Source of the DNA: Bacillus timonensis
GTDB taxonomy: Bacteria; Bacillota; Bacilli; Bacillales; Bacillaceae_L
Assembly: GCF_000285535.1 (NCBI RefSeq)
Contig: NZ_HE610986.1
Span: 275,760-339,759, forward strand
Direction: 5' to 3'
Length of the DNA: 64,000 bases
Shown here one piece after another: positions 51,950 through 60,696 of the stretch (position 1 is the stretch's first letter; each line of letters starts with the position of its first letter). The notes under the pieces were generated by a model. The model was not told where the DNA came from. It ran no database searches and saw nothing but the letters and a program-made list of their open reading frames with translations. Position numbers and translations under genes: made by a program.

Positions 51950-52969
51950 ATGAAAATCATACTCTCAAAAAAGTTTCAAAACTTCGCCATTATGGAGTGC
52001 AAGGGCTCAAGTAAATTATATGAATTTCTTTCCTTACAAATAGCCGATGACGATGAAATTCTTGAGCTAGCTTCATACGCTCGAGAAGGTCAACCAGCAT
52101 CCAACTTACTGTTTGGGGCTGTACACTACCTTTTATTAAAAGGAAAGCAACATTCACTTCAGGACTATTACCCAAGTATGACGAAGAATCCTCGGAATGT
52201 TGAGGAATCCTTTTTCCCTTTTAAAGATTTCTGTAGACAATTTTCAAATGAGATTATTCAGCTTTTGCAAGAGAGAATGGTTCAGACAAATGAAGTGAGA
52301 CGGTGCTCCTATCTTTTTCCTTCTTTTCAACATATTTATCGTGTTATTGAAAAACCGCTAGCTTTGATTGAAATTGGGACAAGTGCAGGGTTGCAGCTAT
52401 TATGGGATCAATACAGCTACTCGTATGGAACGAGTGAAGTATTCGGAAATAAACAGTCCACTTTACGTATTTCAGCTGAGATTCAAGGAGATAAGTCTCC
52501 TACTCTACAAGACTTCATTCCGCCAGTGGCTACACGAATTGGAATCGACCTTCATCCTCTTGATTTACGAGATGAAGAGAATGCGCTATGGCTAAAGGCC
52601 CTCATTTGGCCAGAACATCATGAAAGACGAGAATTACTGGAAAAAGCAGCTGATTATGTGAAGGCAAATGAGTTACGGTTGATTGAGGGCAATGGTGTTG
52701 AATGGCTTCAGGAGTTGTCTGAGGACATCCCAAAAGAATACGCAGTTTGTGTATTTCACACACATGTCGCAAATCAAATGCCAATCGAAGTGAAAGCAAA
52801 ATTGCTAGAGCATGTACAACGTATCGGAACCAAACGCGAGATTTTTCATTTGTATAACAATATACAAGACCGTTACCTTCATCTGGATTATTATCTTAAT
52901 GGGAAAGAGTACAAATATGTCGTCGGCGAAACAGAAGGACATGGAAAATGGTTTACGTGGAGTTTGTGA
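51950..52969 (+). CDS. DUF2332 protein
   Basis: 339 residues. The hallmark stretches are SFQHIYRVIEKPLALIEIGT followed by SAGLQLLWDQY, RIGIDLHPLDLRDEENALWL and the C-terminal VCVFHTHVANQM. The SAGL motif and predicted Rossmann-like strands suggest a methyltransferase-like fold, but the family has no proven function. ATG at 51950 follows GGGAGGG at 6 bases; the frame to 51884 lacks a site. A terminator follows. Confidence 0.85.
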   Translation: MKIILSKKFQNFAIMECKGSSKLYEFLSLQIADDDEILELASYAREGQPASNLLFGAVHYLLLKGKQHSLQDYYPSMTKNPRNVEESFFPFKDFCRQFSNEIIQLLQERMVQTNEVRRCSYLFPSFQHIYRVIEKPLALIEIGTSAGLQLLWDQYSYSYGTSEVFGNKQSTLRISAEIQGDKSPTLQDFIPPVATRIGIDLHPLDLRDEENALWLKALIWPEHHERRELLEKAADYVKANELRLIEGNGVEWLQELSEDIPKEYAVCVFHTHVANQMPIEVKAKLLEHVQRIGTKREIFHLYNNIQDRYLHLDYYLNGKEYKYVVGETEGHGKWFTWSL

Positions 52970-52978
52970 AAATGTTAC

Positions 52979-53014
52979 GGGCATTTGGTTCGTATCCAAA
53001 TGCCCATTTTAATC
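52979..53014 (+). terminator. Terminator after the DUF2332 gene
   Basis: GGGCATTTGG pairs with CCAAATGCCC, followed by ATTTTAATC. Confidence 0.72.
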
Positions 53015-53043
53015 AAGTAACGTCTATTCGAAGAAAATGTCTT

Positions 53044-53250
53044 TTATTCCCAACCTTTTATGTAAGAAATGAGCAATGTGATAAATGGAAGAAGCAGGGT
53101 AATTATGAAAGCTTGTATAAACGTTAGAAGGACATCCTTCTTCCATGAATTGCGCGTTGGGTAACGGTTATTTACACGTTGAAAAACAAGAAAGATAACC
53201 CAACAGAATAGTAGTATAAAAATGACATCTCTGACACTATCGTAATACAC
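53044..53250 (-). CDS. 68-residue two-helix membrane protein
   Basis: GTG start with GGAGGAG upstream. Helices at about 7-25 and 40-62 are joined by the basic loop NNRYPTRNSWKK. No family is recognised. Convergent with the DUF2332 gene. Confidence 0.6.
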   Translation of the reverse strand: MYYDSVRDVIFILLFCWVIFLVFQRVNNRYPTRNSWKKDVLLTFIQAFIITLLLPFITLLISYIKGWE

Positions 53251-53400
53251 CTAAATCTCCTCCCCCATTGTCCCTTCTAGCATTAGATGTTCTCATTAAC
53301 CATCTTAACACTAATTTCCAGTTTAATAATAATATATATAAAAATTTCCAATATCAGATGGTAAAATAGGTTTAGAGATTTATAAATTGGGGGATTTGAT

Positions 53401-54330
53401 TTGAAGGAGAAAATATTTTGGGTAAGTCTAGCGGTAATTGTCCTAAGCTATATCGGAAATTATCTATTTTTCCAATCAAAGCAATTGGATGAACCGATAT
53501 TTTTGGAGCATTATTATGAGCTTGCAATAAATGAGCAGGAAGAGCCGATGCTCACTTTCTATTACGTAACGAATAAGTCGGACACGTCGACAGTAAACTT
53601 TGTAAGGATTAACGGAATTGAAACATTATCTGTTGCAAATGATGACTTTTTTATGTGGAATCCGCAAGAACCTCAGTATGAACAGGAATTTACTCATCAT
53701 TATTTAAAATCAGTTAACGTTACATTCCCTGCAGCACTTGAGGGTGATGGCCCTTTCATTTTTTCCGATATGGAGGTCCATTTTTCTGACGGCCAAACCG
53801 TTCTTGCCGATATCGGCAAAGTTATTCTTCTTAGCAGTACGGATAATCATGATGTGTTAGAAACACAAATAAGCTCGAGCAGTAATCTACATCGAGAAGA
53901 GAAATCGATGGTTGCATTACAACCAATTACGCTAGAAAATTTTGAGATTCCCTTTGAAGAGGATTTGTCTGATGACATCCTGATTAAGGTTGAACTCGAT
54001 CAGGAAAAGCTACGTGAATTAGAAAAACTCAAGTCTGGATCGAACCCTCCTAATTGGTTTGATGAAGATCGTGATAAGGAATGGGAAGAACTACCGGGTG
54101 ACTTGGTTAGTGACAATTTACTTCCGTTTTCCTTGGAACAAAATGAATGGATTCGTATCATGTTCCAGTATAATCCAACACGATTCAGTTACTACCAATT
54201 CAATATTAAGATTATCGGAAAAACAAAATCAGGTGAAGAGTTTGTGAGAAAGCTTCCAATTAATGATTATCCTTATTTAGACCAAAAAGCGATTAACCGA
54301 ATCATCGAGAGTAAAAGAGGTGAGAGCTAA
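53401..54330 (+). CDS. Membrane-anchored extracytoplasmic protein, unknown function
   Basis: 309 residues with one N-terminal anchor helix (about 6-24); the rest is outside and beta-rich, with many acidic residues (EDLSDDILIKVELD). TTG start after GGGGGATTTGAT. The next gene's ATG overlaps its stop by one base, so it forms an operon with the membrane protein at 54330 and the DUF4275 gene at 54900. Function unknown. Confidence 0.65.
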   Translation: MKEKIFWVSLAVIVLSYIGNYLFFQSKQLDEPIFLEHYYELAINEQEEPMLTFYYVTNKSDTSTVNFVRINGIETLSVANDDFFMWNPQEPQYEQEFTHHYLKSVNVTFPAALEGDGPFIFSDMEVHFSDGQTVLADIGKVILLSSTDNHDVLETQISSSSNLHREEKSMVALQPITLENFEIPFEEDLSDDILIKVELDQEKLRELEKLKSGSNPPNWFDEDRDKEWEELPGDLVSDNLLPFSLEQNEWIRIMFQYNPTRFSYYQFNIKIIGKTKSGEEFVRKLPINDYPYLDQKAINRIIESKRGES

Positions 54331-54899
54331 TGAATTTTAAGCGAATATTCTGGGGCTATCTTTTTATTTTACTAGAAATTCAACTATTTGTTGTTGATAT
54401 TTTACCAGAACCCTTAGGTTATTATCTCATCTTTTCGGGAATAGCAACGGTACCAATTGAAAATCGAACTGGGAATAAACTTAAAAAACTTTTAATTGGG
54501 CTGATTATTATCAGCATCCCGACGGTGTTTATTCAACAAAATGGTAACCTAAATGATTTAGGTACTGTTGCCGGTATTTATCCATGGGGCATCTATACAA
54601 GCATCCTTGAAATTTTCAAATTGATTGTTGCGTTCTTTATTTTCCAGTTAATCATAGAGGCTGTAACTGCCCATGGAGATGAATTTTTACTTAGAAAAAG
54701 CTCACAAACATTTAAAATCTATATGACGGTAATGCTCCTTATCACGCTTTCCCATTCATTTGCGATGAATTTGTCTACCGACGTGATTGCAGGATACCTG
54801 TTCTTTACAATCCCTATAGGTCTTATCATGGAAATCATGTTTCTTGTGTTTTTATGGAAGTTGCATAAGTACGACGAACTTCAAGGAGTCACTTTTTAA
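54330..54899 (+). CDS. Multi-pass membrane protein, unknown function
   Basis: 189 residues with five or six hydrophobic segments (about 6-24, 31-48, 53-70, 92-112, 130-152 and 156-180). The ATG overlaps the upstream stop and has GAGGTGAG upstream. No family is recognised. Middle gene of a tight three-gene operon. Confidence 0.65.
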   Translation: MNFKRIFWGYLFILLEIQLFVVDILPEPLGYYLIFSGIATVPIENRTGNKLKKLLIGLIIISIPTVFIQQNGNLNDLGTVAGIYPWGIYTSILEIFKLIVAFFIFQLIIEAVTAHGDEFLLRKSSQTFKIYMTVMLLITLSHSFAMNLSTDVIAGYLFFTIPIGLIMEIMFLVFLWKLHKYDELQGVTF

Positions 54900-55331
54900 A
54901 TGGACATAGTAGACAAACTCAAAAGGAAAAAAATTAAGGTACGGGAAATTCCAAAATGGGGAACTTACTTAAGAAGCGAGTGGGAATCCCATTTTGCCAG
55001 TCATTTAAGTGAACAAGAAAAGAGAAACATCCTTTTGACTTCTGAATTCGGTTATTTGTGGCATCTGTTTAGTTATAAAAGAAAGGGCTGTTTAGATGGC
55101 GAACCGGCTATAGATGCTTTTCATCGGGAGCCAAAAAATAAATGCTATGTGTTTTACCAGCATTGGGACTATGCCCTCCTTGTTGAAAATGCCGCATCAC
55201 TACATATAAGCGATATAGGGGACGAAACAGATATATATGTTGTGGATAAAGAATTCCAGTGGACATTTGTGATTACGCACGAAACTGGGTGGTTGGGGCC
55301 CTATTTTTCTAGGAATGATTGTTTCCGGTAG
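54900..55331 (+). CDS. DUF4275 protein
   Basis: 143 residues with the DUF4275 pattern: IPKWGTYLRSEWESHFASHL, FGYLWHLFSYKRKGCL and FQWTFVITHETGWLGPYF. The function is not known. The start directly follows the upstream stop (0-base gap), with AAGGAG inside the preceding gene. It is the last gene of the operon, before a hairpin at 55385. Confidence 0.85.
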   Translation: MDIVDKLKRKKIKVREIPKWGTYLRSEWESHFASHLSEQEKRNILLTSEFGYLWHLFSYKRKGCLDGEPAIDAFHREPKNKCYVFYQHWDYALLVENAASLHISDIGDETDIYVVDKEFQWTFVITHETGWLGPYFSRNDCFR

Positions 55332-55384
55332 TAGCAGAAATGATATAGTACAGGACTTCTTGTTTACAGAACTTGATAAATAGA

Positions 55385-55430
55385 GATAAGCCGATCTCTC
55401 CTACTTATGGAGGAAAGCCGGCTTATCTGG
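55385..55430. terminator. Hairpin between convergent genes
   Basis: GATAAGCCG pairs with CGGCTTATC and the inner TCTCC with GGAGG. The T-runs are weak on both sides, so terminator function is likely but not certain. Confidence 0.5.
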
Positions 55431-55451
55431 TATGTAACCCTATTATTTTTC

Positions 55452-55832
55452 TTAATTAAAAGATGCCACAACCTCAATTTCAATGAGTACATCTTTTGGT
55501 AAACGGCTTACTTCCACCGTTGACCTAGCAGGACGATGGTCTCCTAACTGTTTGCCATACTCTTCATTTACAACGGCAAATTGGCTCATTTCTTTAAGAA
55601 AAATTGTTGTTTTTACGATATCCGTAACGGAAAGTTGTTGTGCTTCTAAAATAGCCTTTATATTCTTCATTACTTGTTTTGTTTGAATCACAATATCGTT
55701 CTGAACTACTTCATTTGTGTCAGGATCAACGGGGATTTGTCCTGATAAAAATAACAAATTACCAACTTTAACTCCTTGTGAATATGGCCCAATTGCTTTT
55801 GGAGCCTTATCAGTAAAAATAGCTTGTGTCAT
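55452..55832 (-). CDS. ridA: RidA (YabJ/UK114) enamine deaminase
   Basis: 126 residues. Family signatures: [33 protein letters not shown] and the C-terminal [20 protein letters not shown] carrying the conserved Arg. RidA hydrolyses reactive 2-aminoacrylate and related enamines released by PLP enzymes. ATG at 55832 follows AGGAAG at 7 bases. It is the last gene of a cluster that starts with a PLP-dependent C-S lyase, so it probably removes the lyase's intermediate. It is likely a second copy in addition to yabJ elsewhere. Confidence 0.92.
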   Translation of the reverse strand: MTQAIFTDKAPKAIGPYSQGVKVGNLLFLSGQIPVDPDTNEVVQNDIVIQTKQVMKNIKAILEAQQLSVTDIVKTTIFLKEMSQFAVVNEEYGKQLGDHRPARSTVEVSRLPKDVLIEIEVVASFN

Positions 55833-55854
55833 ATGAAGACTTCCTCTCTTTTTT

Positions 55855-56511
55855 TCAGTAGTCATAAGCATTCAGTGCATTGACGCTATGCGCAAGGGCT
55901 GATCCGGCTTTGAGTGCGGTAGCTACGAAAATGGCTTCTGCTAACTCTTCATGTGAAGCCCCTAGTTTTTTTAGATTTTTCGTATGAATTTCTATACAAT
56001 ACGGACAACCTGTTACATGGGCAATGGCTATAGCAATTAATTCTTTGTCCTTTCTACTAATCAATCCAGGCTTCATTGCCTCTCTATCAAATTGATTAAA
56101 TGAGCGGAATCCTTCTGGACTTAACTCTGCAAATTCTTTGAATCTTGCCATACTTGATTTTTGATAAAGGTCTCCACTATTTTCTCCATCGTAAGCTTCC
56201 AATGCATTCAAGCCATGTGCCATAGCAGAACCTGCTTTTAATGCTGTAGCAACCATAATGGCTTCCGCGATTTCTTCTTTTGATGCTTCTAATCTCTTTG
56301 ATGCCGTTACGTGTGCATCGATACAATATGGGCAACCCGTTACATGTGCAACAGCCACAGCTATTAACTCTTTCGTTTTCTTCGGAATCAAACCGTCAGA
56401 AAGAGCCAACTTGTCAAACTCCACAAATGCCTTGAATGTACCTGGTACAAGCTTTCCTAGTTCTGTCAATCTTCTACTATATGATTTTTGATATAAACTA
56501 TTCTGTGACAC
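55855..56511 (-). CDS. Tandem carboxymuconolactone decarboxylase (AhpD-like) protein
   Basis: 218 residues made of two copies of the AhpD core, about 65 percent alike: [20 protein letters not shown] in the first and [20 protein letters not shown] in the second, each with the redox CPYC and the downstream His. Such proteins are peroxidase-like or thiol-redox partners. GTG start with GGAGG at 7 bases. It lies between permease and ridA, spaced by 77 and 22 bases, in one transcription unit. Confidence 0.88.
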   Translation of the reverse strand: MSQNSLYQKSYSRRLTELGKLVPGTFKAFVEFDKLALSDGLIPKKTKELIAVAVAHVTGCPYCIDAHVTASKRLEASKEEIAEAIMVATALKAGSAMAHGLNALEAYDGENSGDLYQKSSMARFKEFAELSPEGFRSFNQFDREAMKPGLISRKDKELIAIAIAHVTGCPYCIEIHTKNLKKLGASHEELAEAIFVATALKAGSALAHSVNALNAYDY

Positions 56512-56588
56512 TTCATATCCTCCAAATGTTTATTTTGAATTATTGTGAAATCGTTTACAATCAATTGAACAATCCTTAAACCTTCTAC

Positions 56589-57965
56589 TTATGCTTCTTC
56601 ATAGCTTATTTCCATATCAATCTTGCCAGATTTATCTCTCCAAACGGCATATAAAATAGCCAAAATGAAGAGGACAATGTTTCCAATAACCAATGGTGTA
56701 GTTAGATCTTTTAATAATAAATACACTTGAAAAGCGTTTGATCCAGTTGCTACAAGACTAATAATCCAAAGATTTGTTTTTGAGGTTTTGAATTTTGATT
56801 TTTCCCACATAGAAGGAAGAACCCTTGGCAATCGAACTGTAGCTAATGCGATGATTAACCATAAAACATTGTTCAGGATTAAAGCAAAGCTTGCAATTCC
56901 ACTTATATCCCAACCAGTAATAATCGGTACCAGACCAATGAAATAAAAGATTGTCAACAAAACATGTGGGGTCTTAAATTTATCATTAATGGCTCCGAGT
57001 TGTTTAGGAAGCCATCCATCAATACTAGCTTGAAGTACCGGCTTTGTTACCCATCCTAATGTTGCATTTAAAGTGGTACTTAAGGCAAACATTGCTCCAC
57101 CTACGACAAAGAATATATATAATGGATAAGGTAAAATTTCTAGGGCTACAACCGTTAAAGGTTGATTGGCAACCTGACTAACCGGCAACACACCTGCTGC
57201 AACTGTTGCCATTAAGGCGTAGACTAGCGCTACTGAAACCGTTGATACAATGATTACGAATGGAATGTCTTTTGTTGGATTTTTCGCTTCTGCTCCTAGG
57301 TTTACGATAACATTCGCTCCACCTGTTGCAAATGTTAACAAAGCAGCGGCTGTAAATATTCCCATCATTCCACCAGGCATTAAATCTTCACCAGAAAAAT
57401 AACCAGGCTTAACTTGAGGCATACCATATACAATGAATAAAGTTAAGGCGACTGCCATAGCAATGACCATTGCATTTTGTACTCTCGCTGCTTCCTTAAC
57501 CCCAAATAAATTGGCTAAATAAAAGATAGTTAGAACTACGGCAGCGATTAACGTTGCATTTAGTCCGGGAATAAGTGCTAAAAAATAATCAGCAAAGGAT
57601 AAGGCATACATGGCTATGGCAACATTAGTAATAATAAAGATAATGGTATAAAATCCTGCAAATCGCTTTCCAACCAGCAATGCTCCTGCTGTATAAAATC
57701 CCCCCCTCATCCGAACGGTTCCACTTACGATTATCTGAGTTAAAGACATTAAAACAACCAATAGTGCAGCAACCATAAACGCAATGTTAACGGACTTACC
57801 TGTCATTCCAATTGCAGTCCCAGCTAGTGCAAAAATCCCAGCCCCGATAATCTGTCCAACTGCAATAGACATTAAATCTCCTCTACCTAAAACTCTTTTT
57901 AAATCCTTGGTTGAAGTCTTTTTATGTTCTGCCTCAGGTGTAATTGGAGCTACTCTTTCTTCCAT
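56589..57965 (-). CDS. APC-family amino acid permease
   Basis: 458 residues with about 12 transmembrane helices. The family start motif is LMSIAVGQIIGAGIFALAG, and GGANVIVNLGAEAKNPTKDI corresponds to the helix 6-8 region. It would import an amino acid or related sulphur compound for the lyase encoded upstream. The ATG is at 57965, with a G-rich stretch upstream; the frame to 58022 has no site. It lies 62 bases after the lyase gene. Confidence 0.9.
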   Translation of the reverse strand: MEERVAPITPEAEHKKTSTKDLKRVLGRGDLMSIAVGQIIGAGIFALAGTAIGMTGKSVNIAFMVAALLVVLMSLTQIIVSGTVRMRGGFYTAGALLVGKRFAGFYTIIFIITNVAIAMYALSFADYFLALIPGLNATLIAAVVLTIFYLANLFGVKEAARVQNAMVIAMAVALTLFIVYGMPQVKPGYFSGEDLMPGGMMGIFTAAALLTFATGGANVIVNLGAEAKNPTKDIPFVIIVSTVSVALVYALMATVAAGVLPVSQVANQPLTVVALEILPYPLYIFFVVGGAMFALSTTLNATLGWVTKPVLQASIDGWLPKQLGAINDKFKTPHVLLTIFYFIGLVPIITGWDISGIASFALILNNVLWLIIALATVRLPRVLPSMWEKSKFKTSKTNLWIISLVATGSNAFQVYLLLKDLTTPLVIGNIVLFILAILYAVWRDKSGKIDMEISYEEA

Positions 57966-58027
57966 ACCCTCTTTTCCCCCTCGATTGACCCTATTTATAT
58001 TCTTTATTAATGGGATATGCAAACTTT

Positions 58028-59242
58028 TTAGGCATTTAATAGTTTTTTAGATTCAATATCCTGAAATTCTGCCGCGATTCTTTCGAGTGCCTCTTTTATA
58101 AGGGGTCTAGGTGATGGAATACAAATTCTTTGATAACCTTCTCCTTCTTCTCCAAACATCTCTCCATCTTCAAGAGCAACATTAGCCCTTTTATATATTC
58201 GATCATGAACTTCTTTGGATGAAAGACCATATCCTCTAAAGTCCAACCACATGACATATGTGCCTTCCGGAATTCTTACCTTAACCGTTGGTAAATTCTC
58301 TGCAAGAAAGGTTTTCACATAGTTCATTGTTTCATCAAGATATTCAGTTAACTGCTCTAACCACTCTTCCCCTTCGTTATAAACTGCAATAAGTGCTGCA
58401 ACCGTAAATGGAGATGGGAGTTGCATTCCCATTTCTTCACTAAAGGTTGTCCTAATCTCAGGGTTCGAAATAATGATATTCGTACAATGAAGACCAGCGA
58501 CATTAAATGTTTTGTTGATGGCCGTACAAGTGATTATATGATCTGTATTTTTCGCGACTTTTACTATTGGAGTAAAGGTTTGGTTTTTCCTGATTAAGTC
58601 CCCGTGGATTTCATCAGCTACAATGAGAACATTATTTTCTGCACAAATATCTGAAAGCCTTTTCAATTCTTCCTGTGTAAAAATTCTGCCAGTCGGATTA
58701 TGTGGATTACAAAGAATAAACATGGATGTATTTTCTTCCTTAGCTTTAGCTTCAAAATCTTCAAAATCAATTGTGTAATACCCGTCTGAATCACATTTCA
58801 ATGCATTATTTCGTACGATTCGTCCGTTTCCTTCTATAGCAGCTGTAAACGGTGGGTAGACAGGACGTTGGATAATGACGCCGTCTCCTTGATTGGTTAG
58901 TGCTCTTACAGCTATATGTAGAGCATGGACGGTTCCTGGACTAAATACAATTTCCTCTTTTTTGATTGTCCAATCATGCCTCTTTTTAAACCAATGTTGA
59001 ATTGATTCGTAGTATTCATCTGGAAAAACAGAATATCCAAATATGCGATGATCGACCGTTTTATGAAGTGCATCAAGTAATGGTTGAGGTACAGGCAAAT
59101 CCATGTCTGCAGTAAATAAAGGAATCGTTTCATTATCGAACCTTTCTGTATAACCTATCGCTTTTACTAATTCTCCGCCATCCCATTTTAGGGAATATGT
59201 ATTGCGACGATTGACGATCTGATCAAAGTTATATCTCATCAT
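58028..59242 (-). CDS. PLP-dependent C-S beta-lyase (PatB/MalY type aminotransferase-fold)
   Basis: 404 residues, fold type I. The substrate region is LKWDGGELVKAIGYTERFDN, the PLP-binding Asn/Asp region CNPHNPTGR and ADEIHGDLI, and the Schiff-base Lys lies in INKTFNVAGLH. PatB and MalY split cystathionine and cysteine S-conjugates to thiol, pyruvate and ammonia through 2-aminoacrylate. It is the first gene of a four-gene unit, divergent from a MarR gene. Tandem ATGs follow GGAGGAAAA; the second may be used. Confidence 0.9.
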   Translation of the reverse strand: MMRYNFDQIVNRRNTYSLKWDGGELVKAIGYTERFDNETIPLFTADMDLPVPQPLLDALHKTVDHRIFGYSVFPDEYYESIQHWFKKRHDWTIKKEEIVFSPGTVHALHIAVRALTNQGDGVIIQRPVYPPFTAAIEGNGRIVRNNALKCDSDGYYTIDFEDFEAKAKEENTSMFILCNPHNPTGRIFTQEELKRLSDICAENNVLIVADEIHGDLIRKNQTFTPIVKVAKNTDHIITCTAINKTFNVAGLHCTNIIISNPEIRTTFSEEMGMQLPSPFTVAALIAVYNEGEEWLEQLTEYLDETMNYVKTFLAENLPTVKVRIPEGTYVMWLDFRGYGLSSKEVHDRIYKRANVALEDGEMFGEEGEGYQRICIPSPRPLIKEALERIAAEFQDIESKKLLNA

Positions 59243-59308
59243 TTTTCCTCCATTCTGTATTATTTTTTAATTATGCAGTTAAGCGGTTTCATTTCAGTAT
59301 ACATCGTG

Positions 59309-59371
59309 AGTTAAGTACCTTAACTGTATTATCAGTTTAGCACCTTAACTATATGTCAGTCAATAATATTT
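59309..59371 (-). promoter_or_regulatory. Lyase-operon promoter with two MarR-type operators
   Basis: AGTTAAGTACCTTAACT (59309-59325) is a perfect 7-3-7 palindrome. AGTTTAGCACCTTAACT (59334-59350) is a near copy 25 bp away, and a half site AGTTAAG lies at 59277. On the minus strand a -35 TTGACT (59366-59371 region) and -10 TAAACT frame the second operator. The divergently encoded MarR protein should bind here and repress the lyase operon. Confidence 0.72.
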
Positions 59372-59482
59372 TGACTATTTATAAAAATCTTATAAATAAA
59401 CAAAAGAACGAATATGTTTTTTCCTTTATGTTACAATGTTAATATAATTTGTTAATTGAGGAGTTAGAAAGGAGAGGTTACC

Positions 59483-59962
59483 ATGGTGGACAGAGTTGAA
59501 ACTTTTAACGAACTGATGGAAACACTTTATGAAACCTCTAGATTAATAAGTACATATGAAAGTATACCTAGAAAGTATGGAACGGAAGACGAGCTCTATA
59601 TGGTTGAGGTACATACACTTAACTTAATAGGTGATATGAAAAAAACAAATACCTCAGAACTTGCAGAAATTACAAATCGTACGAAAAGCGCTGTTTCTCA
59701 AATGGTTGATAAACTAATAAAAAAGGAATTAGCTAGTAAATATAGGAATCCGCATAATTTTCGAGAATTAATCATTGAATTAACGCCAAAAGGTAAAATT
59801 GTTTATGAATATCATAAGAATCTTGATAAAGAAGAGTATGGCAAATATTTAAAGAACCTAGGATATTTTACAAATGAAGATTTCCAAAAAATGATTACGT
59901 TCTTAAAAATATACAATAATGGGATCTCTAATTCACTTAGCGGCAAGGACGTCTTGGATTAA
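59483..59962 (+). CDS. MarR-family regulator
   Basis: 159 residues. The winged helix contains TSELAEITNRTKSAVSQMVD and the wing KYRNPHNFRELIIELTPKGK. MarR proteins dimerise on palindromes and are released by small ligands or oxidation. It is divergent from the C-S lyase operon, whose promoter carries two palindromes, so it is the likely repressor; the ligand is unknown. No Cys for redox sensing is seen. The ATG follows GGAGAGG. Confidence 0.9.
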   Translation: MVDRVETFNELMETLYETSRLISTYESIPRKYGTEDELYMVEVHTLNLIGDMKKTNTSELAEITNRTKSAVSQMVDKLIKKELASKYRNPHNFRELIIELTPKGKIVYEYHKNLDKEEYGKYLKNLGYFTNEDFQKMITFLKIYNNGISNSLSGKDVLD

Positions 59963-60034
59963 ATGAGGTAAGTTATACGTCCTTTGTTAAATAGTAATTA
60001 GCACTATTTGCTACTATAATATGTACATTAAACA

Positions 60035-60086
60035 TTTCCGGGACTAGTTTTTAACAACCTAACTGTTTTAAAAAAGAATCCCGGAA
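60035..60086. terminator. Hairpin between marR and the small membrane gene
   Basis: TTTCCGGGA pairs with TCCCGGAA across a 35-base partly paired interior (GTTTTTAAC with GTTTTAAAAAAG). The T-runs are weak; it probably ends both converging transcripts. Confidence 0.5.
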
Positions 60087-60124
60087 TATGCTTAATTAAA
60101 AATGCTTTCACTTATGGGAAACCA

Positions 60125-60361
60125 TTAGATTTTCCAGTTCCATTTGAAAAAGAGAACCAGTAAATGTACAAAAGTGGCGATTAAAACTGTTGGCAAAACG
60201 ATTTGCCAATCAACCTCCCCTTTTAAAATAACATTCACGACCATAAGGATTCCGGTTCCAGCTATAAGATTTAAGATGAATTGTCTTAGTTTTATGGACT
60301 CCGCCTTTTGGCTGAAAATAACATGCCAATTATCCTTCTTATTTTCTCTCAACAAGACCAA
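60125..60361 (-). CDS. 78-residue membrane protein
   Basis: Charged N-terminus (KKDNWHVIFSQKAESIKLRQ) and two helices (about 30-46 and 52-72). Its TTG start overlaps the end of the VOC gene by about 23 bases, with only a weak site (AGGATTTGG), so it would be translated by coupling. The exact start is uncertain. No family is recognised. Confidence 0.5.
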   Translation of the reverse strand: MVLLRENKKDNWHVIFSQKAESIKLRQFILNLIAGTGILMVVNVILKGEVDWQIVLPTVLIATFVHLLVLFFKWNWKI

Positions 60362-60683
60362 ATCCTACTCCAGTTGGGTCAACCAAATACGCCAGATAAA
60401 ACTCATCAAATTCCATCTTTTCGCGAACGACCATCGCTCCGTTTTCTACAGCGTCAGTGATTGTTTCAGCAATGGAGTCAACTTCGATTTGAATTCTTGT
60501 TCCATGCGGGTAATCATGTGGCCCTTTGCTGATCCCACCTTGAATCTCAGCTTGGCCGGAACTTTTTACTGGCCAAAAACCCCAATTAGGTTCTCCGATT
60601 TCCCAACCAAAAACCGTTGAATAAAACTTAACTGCCTTCTCAGGATCTTGACTACTAATTTCAAAGCCTACTATTCTTGCCAT
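60339..60683 (-). CDS. VOC/glyoxalase-like protein
   Basis: 114 residues, one beta-alpha-beta-beta-beta pair of the VOC fold: EKAVKFYSTVFGWEIGEPNW at the N-terminus, PHDYPHGTRIQIEVDSIAET in the middle and YLVDPTGVGFGLVE at the end. Often annotated as a glyoxalase; the ligand is unknown. ATG at 60683 has GGAG at 8 bases. It overlaps the downstream membrane gene and follows a GNAT gene by 13 bases, suggesting one transcript. Confidence 0.85.
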   Translation of the reverse strand: MARIVGFEISSQDPEKAVKFYSTVFGWEIGEPNWGFWPVKSSGQAEIQGGISKGPHDYPHGTRIQIEVDSIAETITDAVENGAMVVREKMEFDEFYLAYLVDPTGVGFGLVERK

Positions 60684-60696
60684 TGTCATCTCTCCT

